Positions 34,183-46,001 of a DNA stretch of 64,000 nt are shown in pieces; positions within the stretch are counted from its first letter, which is position 1; the number at the start of each line of letters is the position of its first letter. Source of the DNA: Chimonanthus salicifolius. Taxonomy: Eukaryota > Streptophyta > Magnoliopsida > Laurales > Calycanthaceae. Below the pieces are notes generated by a model. That model searched no databases. It worked only from the letters and a program-made list of their open reading frames with translations, and was not told the DNA's origin. The stretch covers positions 29,556,869-29,620,868 of the forward strand of contig CM023533.1 in NCBI GenBank assembly GCA_013350335.1. The letters run 5' to 3'. A program made the translations under genes and the position numbers.

Positions 34183-34495
34183 TGTTGGGTTACGAACAAG
34201 TTTCACATCGGTGAAAGAGAGGAAAAAGAGGGACTTATATGGGGCTGGAGAACTCCACCCATCAGGCTAGTATTTTGGCATGAAAGTCAACGTCCAATAA
34301 TTAGTACCAGAGTTAGGGCCCAAGCTACCGATGGATCCCCTAACTGGATGGAATGGCCGGAAAGCCTCGTATGAAGAGAGCATTGTTGGGTACGAACAAG
34401 TCCCATATCGGTGAGAGGGAAAGAAAAAGAGGAAGTTATACGGACCTAGAAAACTCTACCTATCAAGTTAGTCTTTTATTCCTCTCAATCTCCCA
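34183..34495 (+). mobile_element. TRIM-like element
   Basis: Two direct repeats start TGTTGGGTTACGAACAAGT (34183) and TGTTGGGTACGAACAAGT (34384) and share CACATCGGTGA / CATATCGGTGA. Between them lies TTAGTACCAGAGTTAGG (about 34300-34316), a decayed primer-binding site for tRNA-Met. Purine-rich GAAGAGAGCA precedes the second repeat. The ends and target duplication could not be fixed. Confidence 0.6.
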
Positions 34496-35596
34496 TACAA
34501 GAGAACCATCAAATTACAAGAAAGAGCTCTCATAATATTCCTCTCAAAACGCTTTTAAAAGAATCCAAAAGAACAACTCCAAATTTCTACTGAGTCACCA
34601 TATGGGCCTAAGCCTCTCTTTTATATACTTAAGATCTTCAGTTAAGAGAAAGAAATCCTCTAAGAGAATCTCATAAAATAATATTATCTGTCATGCAAGG
34701 GTAGTTTTGTTATTCGAAGAAGATAAAATGGAAATGGACATCAATTTTTCTCAAGTCGATGTCCCATTTGATCATTTTCTCCTTTGTCCCGTCGTTTTCT
34801 TACCAATAAATAAAAAATATCTAAGGACGGTTTTGTCCCATCCTTCCATTGTTAGAGTCTACACTATACAGACAAGAAAATGAAAACCAATGAAATCACA
34901 GCAAATCCACCACACTTATCGATCCCCACAGGGACCTTATTTTTAAAGTCTCCCTAGAAGAATATTTGCATGATGGAGAAGTGTTCTATGCTATGCTTGC
35001 CGGCAGCTCTCATAATTGGGGAATAAAGAAGAAAGCAAAATATTGGGTGGCCAAGATCATTAATATTGGAGATTTTTGGGGCATGTTCAGAGCCTAAGAT
35101 CAAGCCATTTGTGGGTACGACACTGGTTTGGCCTGTATCAGACCTAAGATCAAGCCCAACCACATTTCAAGCAATTCAAATTCAAGCAGTAAAATGGGAG
35201 CTTGGGTTGTACTCTATTCAAGTAAAAAAAAACATCAATGGACAATCTATTAGAGGAAAGTGATCATCTTCTATATATGTATTATTTAATATAGTTGTCA
35301 GCTTCTTTGATTAAGAGATTGTACTTATATCCTTCTTCTTTGAGAGGTTTGTACATCTATTTATATAAGGTGTAATGAGAGAGGCCATTGAGTCAAAATT
35401 CTATTTGGTATCAAAGCTAGAATTGAAATTCCCGTAACTTGTTCTCTCCCAATTCTTTTCCTACCATCCATACCCACCCAAGTCTACCGTGCTGAGAAGT
35501 TGTCAACTATCCTGATTAAAGGATTCTAATTATATCCTTCCGCTAATACAACCATTAGACAATAAAACTAATTCATAGTTATTTTCAAGTTGACCC
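34496..35596. other. Intergenic DNA, no gene seen
   Basis: Open frames are short and unrelated to known families. A TGGTATCAAAGCTAG word near 35408 could be another decayed primer-binding site. Confidence 0.4.
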
Positions 35597-35937
35597 TTTT
35601 AATAGTCTTGAAGTAGATCTCACTCTAAAAAAAAAAATAACTATTGAGAAGAGATGCTTCTCATATTAATACAGACTAATTCTTTTACCCAGACAATCTG
35701 GGACTATACTAGCACTCCCGCTTCAGCACCAAGGCTGGAGACATTTAACTCTCTCGCTTCTTAAGGGCTAGAGATAAGAACCCAGACCATTTATGTAGTG
35801 TCCCGACTCTAATGCCATGTTAACAGTCCTTGAGATAGAAGTCACTCTTAAAATCTAACTTTTGAGAGAAAAGTACCTCTCGTGTTACATGCAATCACTA
35901 ATTTTTACACCCAAGTAATTGGAACTAATGGTAAGAG
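35597..35937 (-). mobile_element. TRIM-like element, minus strand
   Basis: Direct repeats at about 35597-35711 and 35818-35937 share AGTC(C)TTGA, TCACTCT and CTAATT(C/T)TT(T/A)AC words. Read on the minus strand, the segment after the first repeat is TGGCATTAGAGTCGGGA (35817-35801), a primer-binding-site-like sequence, and GAAGCGGGAGTGC before the other repeat is a plausible polypurine tract. No target duplication was found. Confidence 0.6.
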
Positions 35938-36102
35938 GGCCTTTCGAGTCAATGGGGCAACAAGGATCATTTGTGATTTCAATACGCTACAAATGAGAAA
36001 CTTGGATAAAGATGACTAAGCAAACGATAGAATCAAGGAGCTTGAGGGATCTGTAAAATGAGACAACAAGGCTCGATGATATTCAAGTGTCAGTGATTGT
36101 CG

Positions 36103-36109
36103 TATAAAG
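36103..36109 (+). promoter_or_regulatory. TATA box of the small Cys-rich protein gene
   Basis: TATAAAG lies 76-82 bases before the ATG and is followed by a purine-rich leader (GAGAGAAGAG repeats), a normal plant core-promoter layout. Confidence 0.5.
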
Positions 36110-36184
36110 AGAGAAGGAGAGAGAAGAGAAGAGTCAGAGTAAGAGTAAGAGAGAATCTCTCCTCAGAGGAGAAGAAGAAAGAAG

Positions 36185-36370
36185 ATGTGTTTTAAGATGG
36201 ATTGCAAGCAATGTGGTAAGGTTACGTGGGGAGGCTGTGGAAAGCATGTGGCCTCTGTCCATGCCAATATTCAGGAAGGCAACCATTGCACCTGCCGTCC
36301 ATGGCCAGGGGTAACCCCTGCCACCACCACCACCACCACCCAACAATCAGGAACTTCCACCTCTAAGTAA
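36185..36370 (+). CDS. Small conserved Cys-rich plant protein
   Basis: 61 residues, single exon. The first 43 residues form a compact Cys/His pattern: Cys7-x2-Cys10, WGGCGKH (15-21), His34-Cys35-x-Cys37, then WPGV (40-43). The two CxC/CxxC pairs and His residues could bind one zinc ion. I recognise the pattern as a family of short, uncharacterised plant proteins (CxQCGKxxWGGCGxH...CxCxxWPG), but know no function. The tail is a run of Thr from ACC repeats and ends at TAA, so it is likely disordered. A TATA box and purine-rich leader support a real gene. The TAA follows CTAAG, so a downstream splice cannot be excluded. Confidence 0.7.
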   Translation: MCFKMDCKQCGKVTWGGCGKHVASVHANIQEGNHCTCRPWPGVTPATTTTTTQQSGTSTSK

Positions 36371-37208
36371 GAATCAATTTCTCTCTCTCTCTCAATCCCG
36401 TTCTCCCGCTTACCTAATTCTTTGACCCAAATGGGTTTAATACAATTTCTCATCTATTAAACTTCTTTAGCTTGAATTAATATTATTTTTTCTGATATAA
36501 ATGTATTTATTAAATGTTACCCATGCTCATGATGTGTTTCAGTGTTTATTAAATGTTACCCATGATGTAAATATGATAAGAATGTTGCTTTGTTTATATT
36601 AGAAATTTCTTTCTCAGACACACACTCTCTTTAAATTTTTATGTTACCTAGAAGATTTTTACCTGAATTGGTTTTCTTATGTTAGGACTAGATTTTTATT
36701 TAGTCTAAAAGGTTAGTCCAGCAAGTGAAGTGATTTAAGTCTTTTATTAGTTCTTAAGTCTCCCTTCGCAATTAATGTGAGACTTGTCCCAACAATCTCC
36801 CCTCGAACGAGCTCTCCAGCTGATAGAACATCGTCGGCCACTCCAATCCAAAAGGCTAATCCTCACACAGTGAGTAAGAGCGGTTTAAGATATGGATTCG
36901 AATCAGGTTAAAATTGAACGGGTGACTGGGCTAATGGGATTTAAACAAAATTGATTAAATGGGTTAACTAGAAAATAAATAAAACAATGGGTTTGAATGG
37001 GATTTAAAAGGACAAATACGTCAAGGCCCAAGTAGATGTGGTTTAATGTGGAGCAGTCAAAAGTTCTTTAATGGAAAGGAAAATGAAGTGGGCAATAATA
37101 AAGAAAGGGGTTGGCTGGATTTGTTGATGTGGGTGGTTGGTAGAAAGAAAAGGAAGCAGGGGCCAGTGGAAGGCTTGAGGGCGTTGGATTAACAAAAGCT
37201 GTATGGAG
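36371..37208. other. Intergenic DNA with an LTR/TRIM fragment
   Basis: TGAGACTTGTCCCAACAATC near 36778-36797, inverted, reads as the common plant TRIM/LTR start (TTGGGACAAGTCTCAC). No complete element was found. No gene was seen up to the assembly gap. Confidence 0.35.
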
Positions 37209-37308
37209 NNNNNNNNNNNNNNNNNNNNNNNNNNNNNNNNNNNNNNNNNNNNNNNNNNNNNNNNNNNNNNNNNNNNNNNNNNNNNNNNNNNNNNNNNNNN
37301 NNNNNNNN
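37209..37308. other. Assembly gap (100 N)
   Basis: Exactly 100 N, the conventional placeholder for a gap of unknown size. Distances and gene order across it depend on scaffolding. Confidence 0.98.
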
Positions 37309-39312
37309 GTTTAATTAAGAGTTTGACTTTTGGTCAGAAATCACAGTATCTGACATATGGTAATAAACAAGGTTAGCAGTCTTATTTATATGATTTAAAC
37401 TATGAAAAAAATTTATAACATAAATTTTTAATCTCTATGACTTAATGCAGTAGCTGCTGACGATCCTGTATCGTGACTGCGATTCTGCCAGTGCAGCGGT
37501 GGATTTAAGAGAACCAACCTTGGACCATTGTCCCTGATATCATGAGCATGGGTTTACGGGTTTAGCTCTTACCTTTACAAAAAACAGGAACAAAAAGCCC
37601 TAGTTGCATTGGTGAGAAAGTGGGGCAACCAGGGGTGGGACTTAAAACGAAATGGGACCAAAATGTTTGTCAAGCTATTTTTTTTTAATCGAGTTCAGGA
37701 GGGTTACGGGCTGGATTCAAACTATGAACACCCTAGTTTTAGCAGGTTTTCATTCATTATGAAAACATCCCAGCAATTTGGAAAGCATAAGTTCACTCAC
37801 TGATATCCTTCACCCACTCGTGATAGAGGGGAAACTAGCTTTGGGTGAGGTAGAAAAACAATTGACTTAACCAAATAAATCAAGTGATTTACGCTATATA
37901 TAAGCTACAAAGCCTTATTTGGTGAAGGCAAATCAACTACGTTTGGATTTGGCGAGTCAGCTTGCCCATAAAAGTAGAAAGAAACTCCAGTCTTAATGGA
38001 TGATTTTTCAAAGGCTGACAAAAATTCATTGAGAAGAAAAGTTGGTGATAAGGAGTTAATTTGAAAACTTACCGAATGTAGGATTGAAGGTTTTCATAGA
38101 AAGTCATAGAAGCCATACTTGGAGAAGTGGAGAAGCAAGTTGACTCACTGGTCTGTTCTACCTGTTCCATCAATATGGAAAAAAAAAAAATTGACCTCAC
38201 TAAAGTAACAAGATTCCATCGCTGAAGCCAGTCACTTTTGTCTACTATAATGATGTCGTCCAAACATTTGGATGTGGAACAGAGTAGGCGTGATTTTGCA
38301 AAAAAGCAGAGGTAGGTAAGCTACTCAACCAAGTGTTCTGCTAGCAATGTGATTATGCTGAATGGGATGGAAAGGCCTAGAGGTCTTAATGGCTAATAAT
38401 TTTATCAAGAGTCAAGACCTAACGAGTTTTTGAGTTGTAATTTTCTTTTAAGATTTATATGCAGGTTCTTGAAGAATCTCGACAATATGAACTGGCAATT
38501 TCATAATCCCAAAAAACAAATAAATAAACAACCACCCTCTATAATCATTCCCATCATTGGCTGATCAATGAGTATCCGATCTGCCCGACTTATCAGAGCT
38601 TAACTCCTTTTTTGCAATGAGGTGTGGGACGGATAACAAGGGCCTTATCTGTCTAGAGGAAATGCTTCAATGGATCCTATTCGGAGGATGATTCAATTGC
38701 CATGTTGCATAAACACTTCAATATTAATTGCTAGGTTTCCCCTCTTAAAACCTTTGTCATTGAAATGTTAAAAGTGAAACTAGCATATTATTTTTTATTG
38801 GTGTTATTCTCACACATTCTTTTCATTTAAAATAAACATATTTAATTTTATTTAAATATGATGCTGTATCCTCATGTCCTATTTTTTTTGGAGTTGTCGT
38901 GTCTGACAACCTTGTACCCGTGTCATACACCGACACTTGTATCCATGCTCATCTGAGATCAGTTGGCTTGGTTGCCCAGTCATTTGCTTTACTTGCCATT
39001 TCCGTTTCTTGTTTAAAAGGATAGGAACCAACAACAATCAAAGTAGATATCACATTTCTACAAGAATCATTCAGTATACAAAGATAAGGGGGTTAAAAAA
39101 CAAGATGCTCACCTCTCTTGAGTCAATTGATTTTATTTTGTTGACCCAGGCATACATATGGTCCTGCCCATCTAATGCATGTCTTGCATGTCTTTAATGT
39201 TGGCCAGATGCATCTACATAGACATTTAATCTTCAACACCATGCTTATAACAATTTTGTTTTAGGAGTGAAGGTACCAACAACTTTGCAGCTTGCAGTCA
39301 AACTAGAGAAGT
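37309..39312. other. Intergenic DNA, no gene recognised
   Basis: Short open frames (37609-37803, 38263-38069, 38937-39197) show no family pattern. The last 100-150 bases are probably the 3' UTR of the APO2-like gene on the minus strand. Confidence 0.4.
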
Positions 39313-41969
39313 TCAAATCACCATTTCAGCTTCTCTAATATCACTTGGGATCCCAACATCCAACCTCATGGTTGGCTTGTATTGATCAAGCACTGCAGCA
39401 CCCCCCTGCACACACATCTCCACCACCGCAGGGGCCTGTCCATAGAAAGTCCTCAGCTCCCTCTTCAGGGGTGGACCTGAGATATCTGGGACATGCCACA
39501 CATACCTAGGTGGTATGAGGTCATCAAGGACCGCCTTTTGCCACCCATGCTGCCCATTACGCTGCTGATGCTTGTAAGCCCCACAGTTTTGTGCCTTGTG
39601 CCCACTCGGGCCCACATGTACTTCTGGGCAGTACCCACATACCCGCACTGGGTACTTCTTCATGAGTTTGTCTGCTCCTTGCCTCATTGTTTCCCATGCT
39701 TCTAATGTTGCTTCGGAAAGCAGTGCTGTCTCTTCAGTATCAGTTGGAGGAACTATTTCTGAATCACGTAATTCTGTTAAAATTGGTTTTTTAAATTTGT
39801 TGGGGCCAGGTTCTGGCAAGTCATCTTCATCAGCATCTATGAATTCACTCTTTCCGATACGGATCACAGGCTTTCTCCGACGTTTGGTAGGGAGGTCAGG
39901 TAGATCAACACCAGCTTGGATGCATAGCTCAATGAGTGCCGGAACTCTAAGGATTGCAAAACGCTCCTCATGCGCAATGCGCTTGCCAAGGCGATCAAAA
40001 AGATGGTAAGCATCTATCGGCACAAGAATGTCATCAATGGTTGCCTTTGTCCACTCATGTAGGCCCTTGCGGGACTCAGTCCTCGGGCCCCTGCATGATT
40101 TGAAGGGATGACCCTCAGGTCCAACATGTATTTCATTGCACCACCTGTAGAAATTCAGAGCAAGATCAAGACTGCAAACATCCACAATTTCCCGTCGATG
40201 ACATACAGAAACCACATGCAGGCCAAACAAATACATTGTCATGCTTTGGGAACATATGGTGTTTCTCAAGGATGTTGATGACATACACAAAAACCATATG
40301 CAGGCCACACATTTCTTTGATTGTTCTCCTTTTTGTTCCACAAGCACATGGGTAGGTTCTTCGAGAAATGATTGTATAAGGAGAAAATATTTGATGTTAT
40401 ATCAGAGTACATGTATTCGTGCATGCATATATGCACTTATCAGTCCAGACCATACACATCAGGTAAATTCCCACTAGCAACATAAAGAAGTGATCAGAAT
40501 CCATCAATATCAAGTTACCAACAGCTCAACTGCATTGTGCAGGAGCTTATCCTAGTCTAACTGTGAAAAAAAAAAAGCCTGGAAATTTGATAGGGGGAAA
40601 AAGTTCTAAACCTAACATTATCGAAATATAATCAGAACCCGCCAATACAATGCCAATTGGCATCATGACATTGTGCAACCATTCCTGAGGATTCAAAGTT
40701 GTAAGGGATAATTTGAAAGCCCCAATCTTTTTGCTTAAACTGGAAAAAGTATATTCTCCAAATAGCCCTAAACCTTTTAAAAATTCTTTGAAAAAAGCCC
40801 TCTTTGTCCCAATTTCAACACATTTTAGATAAATCTCAATTTATGGTTGAAATTGGGCATGGTTGTAGACCTCATTCTACAAACAAAATAAAAGTACAAC
40901 TCTAGTTTTGGCAAAGTAAAAAACAAATAGAGGCATTTAATTTTTAGCCATTTGATTTTTCAATTTTAATCCTTAATTTCATGGTCTTTGAGTCAGATGG
41001 CTAAATTTCATATGAGGTTGAATTTTTATATTTTAGCTAGTCTAGAGATCCAACGTAGTTTACTATGTTTCAATGGGGCCAAAAGCTATGGCAAACTTCA
41101 ATTTTAAGAAAATACGTCTTTGTCCTAATTCAACACATGCCTTATGGATTCTAATCTATCATTTTCAAAAATTGCAACTAGACATGACTGTGGACTCTAT
41201 TTTACCATGTAAAATAAATTAGACCTTTAGATTTGCCAAAATAAGAAGTTGAAAGGATTATGCTATTTCTAACCAAAGATAAAAATTGGATTATAAGGTA
41301 AACATGCAGAAAAGGTCAGGGAAAGAACAAAGATAGGACGGTTAGGGTCTCCCAATTGCGAAGAATTTTTTGAAGCCCCCCACCCAGAGTTTTATCCATC
41401 ATATCATTGGGCTACATACCAAATCATGAGCCTATTGTATGGAAAGACAACAATAAGACACCATACACACACTGATGCATCATGGTCATATAATTAATTC
41501 CTTTGGCAACTTACACAGGCTGTTCAATTTATGAAATGGTAAAATAATGATATTTCACAAGCATACCATTCAAGACAAAATCACATTTCATGTAAGCTGG
41601 TGAATAGAACCCATGCAAGGACATTAGAGCAAGATGCCCCAGACTTGCAAGCTCAAGCACCAACGTGCACAATGATTCATTCGCAAGAGGAAATAAGGGA
41701 ACCAGTTCAGAGAATTACTTGCAAGCATGTATTGGTACCACTTTCATGAGCTTCCTGAGGTTGTTAATCAATTCAACCCTAGCATTCAACACTTCATATG
41801 CAACAGGTATCAGACTCCGAACCAGTAACCCATTTCTAGGTGGTGGGACTGGTCTCTTAGGCTGTCCCTTCATTCTTTTGATTCTCTCCCTTGCTGCACG
41901 CCTTAACTCCACAACAGGTATAGGGAATGGCTTCTTCCTTCTTTGAGTAGTAGCGAGGGAAATCTGCAT
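39313..41969 (-). CDS. APO2: APO2-like protein (accumulation of photosystem I family)
   Basis: Two coding exons on the minus strand: 41969-41719 and 40144-39313, joined TGCAA|GTAATT ... TTCTACAG|GTGG, giving 360 residues from the first Met in this frame. Plant APO proteins carry two about 100-residue motifs that bind zinc and RNA. APO1 promotes splicing of plastid group II introns; APO2 is a plastid paralogue of less clear role. Seen: KKPFPIPVVELRRAARERIK near the start, motif 1 HACKWCNEIHVGPEGHPFKSC, then LHEWTKATIDDILVP, and motif 2 VCGYCPEVHVGPSGHKAQNC, then HGWQKAVLDDLIPPRYVWHV. Both keep CxxC, GH, C and HxW positions. The sequence resembles APO2 more than APO1, 3 or 4 from memory. From this Met there is no transit peptide; the transit-like stretch upstream is in another frame. 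Confidence 0.82.
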
Positions 41970-42078
41970 TTTGAGGATGACTGCTTGTGATGACCAACTT
42001 GTTCAAGTAACATCGGCATGAAATCCTAGCTGGAAGTCTAAACAATGGTGCAAGTTCACATCCATGAAAGCCAATCTG
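41947..42078 (-). other. Out-of-frame N-terminal (transit-peptide-like) part of the APO2-like gene
   Basis: Upstream of the conserved body, a different frame encodes a Ser/Arg-rich stretch containing ELAPLFRLPARISCRCYLNK and ending NADFPRYYSKK, typical of a targeting peptide. It runs into the body KKPFPIP only if the frame changes in the purine run AAAGAAGGAAGAAG (about 41938-41951). No GT..AG intron fits there. The start of this piece follows a CTGCAG acceptor-like site (42079), and no ATG lies in its frame. Either a small indel broke the gene, the assembly has an error, or translation starts at 41969 without a transit peptide. Confidence 0.6.
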
Positions 42079-45000
42079 CAGAAAACAACGAAAAGGCTTT
42101 AATTACTAAGCAAATAATAGGAAAACTTAAGAAACACATTCCAGTTCAAATTATGGTGAACTTGAAATATACATTTCCTAAAGAAGACAAATAAGAGCAA
42201 TATTCGATCCCTTCTCATTTAAATACAACAAAACACAGACACCAACTATTTAACTAGTATAGTTTCACCCCTACAGATCAAATCAGCCCAAAATAGAACC
42301 GCAAGTTCATATTTACCAACAATGTATTTCTCTACCATACTAAATAGCAAAGAGAAGAGAAAGTGGATCTGATTTGTCAGATTGGGTGAGTTATAAATTG
42401 GTTCTCCCATTTTAGATATCTCTTTTATGTTTATACTTACTCTCTTGGTACTTAATTTATCTTCCTAGAACTAGAAACTACTGTACCGTTTTAGAATCAC
42501 ATTATTTCTCTACAACCCACATCACCAAAGTAGTGCCAAGAGGCAGGACAAGAGAGCAGAGTTAACAAATTGTTTGACTTTTAATGGCTATAATTTGTCC
42601 TCGGTAAAGAGAAGTGTGCTTCTCCTAGGAGAGAGAGAACAAATTTTATAGTTTACTAAATAAAAATAGTACTTAATATAAGTGCATAAACTGATCCAAT
42701 CAAATTAAAGGAAATACACAGATTAGTTAAATACCATATTCAGTACCATGTGGAGATTGTTAGCCATGAAATAGACAATTTAAGAATACCATGGATCCAA
42801 AGGGTTACGAATTGACTGATCCAGAACTATCTAACTGAACAATCTGACAAGGTAAATTATCACCATCCTAAACCAAAAAACTAGGATTTCTAGAGTAGTG
42901 CAAACCATAAACCACAGTCTAACGATCTAAGCAAATTTCCACAGACCATGACAGAGAGCTTCTAGCATGATCACTGAGTTGACAAGATCCTGTAGCATGA
43001 TTACTGGGTCTTCACTATGCAGCCTTAAAATTGTGGGTTCAAGTCACATTTTATAATGTAGTCTCACACACCATTTAAACTCAAGACCTCATTATGGTTG
43101 AAAGATTCACAAACCAAAGGGAATGGCACAAAGAAGGCATTGAGGAATGGCGTGGCTTCAAGTTACATGACCATTTCCAAGAAAATTAAAATTAAAAATA
43201 ATATCTAGAGATCAATCTTGAATCCCACAAATCAAAAGAAAGTCCCAATTGTATACAGCATCCACATACAATTATGATACCTGAAGCATGTGAGTTTTCA
43301 TATACCCTCAAATGCATTTAGCTTAAATATGTTTTCTGTCTCAAATTTGTTACACCTGTTTTCCATGGTTCTACAGTAGAATAATTGGAAGAATAGCATT
43401 CCATATGATGTGACTTCCAATAAAGAATCTATTCACACAGATTAAATAACAATTCATTTTGCATAAAATTCAGACTTGGGTACATCCAAGCATAGAGCGA
43501 TAATCCATAAAACTGTGGTTTAACTTTATCTATTTGTCATTAGATACGATGTGACCAAAATTTCACCTGACTCAAAACATCCCAGTCCTTTGGACAACTT
43601 TTTTATGTAGGATGCTCCTCACAAGATTGTTCTTTTTCCTTTTTCCTTTTTTTTTGCCCACTCGACATCCACAGGAAGACCCACATAGATACTGACTCCC
43701 CCATCCCTTGCAACTGGCATTCATCTAGATGGGGACTGCAAAAACAAGTCCAGTATTGCAATTTTTTAACAAGAGCTCCATGGATAAGCAGATAACTCAC
43801 CCTCAGTAATTTTACCTCTATTAAAAAACCTTAGAGCCACCAATTATGCAAATTTTCACGCTGATATGTCCAATTTTTTGTCTGCCCACCCCTTATAATG
43901 AACCAATTCTTGAATAGCAAATGTGTTTCAATCATATAAACTCATGGCTTGAGGAAACCTCCACAAACCTTGGGCCACCAATATACATTTGTGAACTGAA
44001 TGTCCAATAACTTTTCTACCCAATCCTTACAATGCATTCCTATAGCCCCTCAGCCAGATGTTGCAATAGCACTATCAAATATCCACATCCTTCTGTGCAT
44101 TAATCCCTACAATTAGATTGGTTAAACCAGCATTGGTAGCATTGGATTGCAATTACCCAAATTCAACTAAACATGTCATATCCTTTAAAGTTTAATCTCA
44201 AAGGCATCCATGCCCAACCTCTCACATAATAGTTCCAAATGAATTATATCAACATGAGTCCTCTCCATGTAGCCATGCCTCTATCCATTAATAATCATAT
44301 GGCCAGAAAGCGGAGCATAGCAGTTAAGGTGTAAGGTGCAATCAAGACACTTAAGTGTTTTCGGAGCCTAAAGCGCAAGGCACATGCCTAGGCGTGAGTC
44401 TAATTTTGCTAGATGCACTTATTTAAATACTTCAAAATATCTGTATATTCAATGATTTGTGTCCTTACTGTTAACAAAATACAATACTACACCATCCAAA
44501 GTACGAAGATACATTGGCAACTGAGATTCCTAGGAAAATTACATAAGCATGTAGTCTATATGCACGAGTATATTATATAATAATTAGAATTTTAATTAAG
44601 GATCACTAACAATTCCTTCATGTTAACGATAATTATTTACTAGCTATTAAAGAAAAAAAAAGTTCAAAAAAATAGGGTTATTATACAAAATAAATGTTTC
44701 TAAAAAATTAGGTTAGGGCCTAGGTGCAAAATGGGTCTAGAGCCTGTGCAAAGGCCTAGGTGCAACAAACCCAAAGACTACTATGCATCTTATCATCATA
44801 ATATTTGATTTATTGCACATGGACACAAAGTGAAGACATATTGTAATCGTAATATTCAATTTTATTGTACATGTGATATGTCCAAGGCCTTGCGGTTTTC
44901 ATCATGTCAATCTACATATTTGGTGATAAGCAGATGAAGAAAAAGCTACAATCTAATGAAATTACAACGTGTTTGGCTATTACTCCAAGCCTCAATTTAT

Positions 45001-45311
45001 TTGAATGTTTAGGTAGAATAGGTGATTATTTGGCCTCTGTGAGGAGCCTGTGAAATCTGACATCACATCACATCGTACAGTGTGCAAATTTATACGAACC
45101 GAAACATGCTCTTTGCAACTAAACATGGCCCAATACTAAACCCGTTCAATGTTCTAACACAGGAAAAGAGAAGGTAAAAGAAAAACCAACAACAACGAAG
45201 GAAAAAACAATAAAAAAAACAAGGGTCAACAATCCACAAAATCCCATATCATTTTTGAAAAAGAAAAAAAACTTCAAAAAAGTAGATAGGAAAAAAATTA
45301 ATGGGGTGACC
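42079..45311 (-). other. Probable first intron of the APO2-like gene
   Basis: Bounded by an acceptor-like CTGCAG at 42079 and a donor-like CAG|GTCACC at 45311-45309 on the minus strand. Contents are AT-rich with repeats: a SINE-like B box GGGTTCAAGTC near 43028 and an element-like stretch at 44310-44780 with AAAGCGCAAGGCACATGCCTA and GGCCTAGGTGCAAAATG words. The intron boundaries are inferred, not proven. Confidence 0.35.
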
Positions 45312-45545
45312 TGATAAGGATGAGAGAACTTGCCTTGGGTCCTTTTATGAAAGGAGACAACAGTTCAGGGGAGGGTTGGGGACGAGAAGAAGTTGTAAAA
45401 TGGAGATGACATAGATATGACATTTTCTGGCACCCAAGTCCATGGATTCATCAAGTGTGACCCTGAGTGAGTGAAAGAGCGAGAGAGAAACAGAGGCCGA
45501 CGCAGCATTTTACGAACTCCTCCACTCTTGGCCCCTTCCTTGCCT
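45312..45545 (-). promoter_or_regulatory. Possible 5' leader exon and promoter of the APO2-like gene
   Basis: A GC-richer island in AT-rich surroundings. On the minus strand it reads as pyrimidine-rich CTGTTTCTCTCTCGCTCTTT followed by a leader and a donor-like site at 45311. Short ATG frames within it close quickly, so it would be untranslated or carry a few codons. Confidence 0.3.
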
Positions 45546-46001
45546 TATCGCCTTACGACCGAATAGTCATTTCTCATTTTATTTTCAAAAATAGTAGTTT
45601 TGCTAGATATACGGCCCGTCCGTGAGCAGGGGAATTAAAAATACATATTATATTATCAAAAAATGTATAATTTATGATATAAAAAATTATACAAATTTTT
45701 TATTAGAACATGATATCGAGAAACTGAATAAAAGTAAATATAATGAACTTTAAAAATAAATTAATTATTACATAGAATATTAGAATAATAAATTAAATAA
45801 TTTTAAGCAAAGGGGGCAATCTGAAGTCTAAACTTAGTTGCTTAAAAAAGATTACAAATTTCATGTTAACTATATGCAGCTCATGATTTCTAATAATTGA
45901 TATCCAATTTAAGGTTGTGTTGAAGTACGCCCAATGAACATGTTAGATGAATAAACAGGGATTAAAAATCCAGCCAACGGATACGGCCATTTGTTACGAA
46001 C

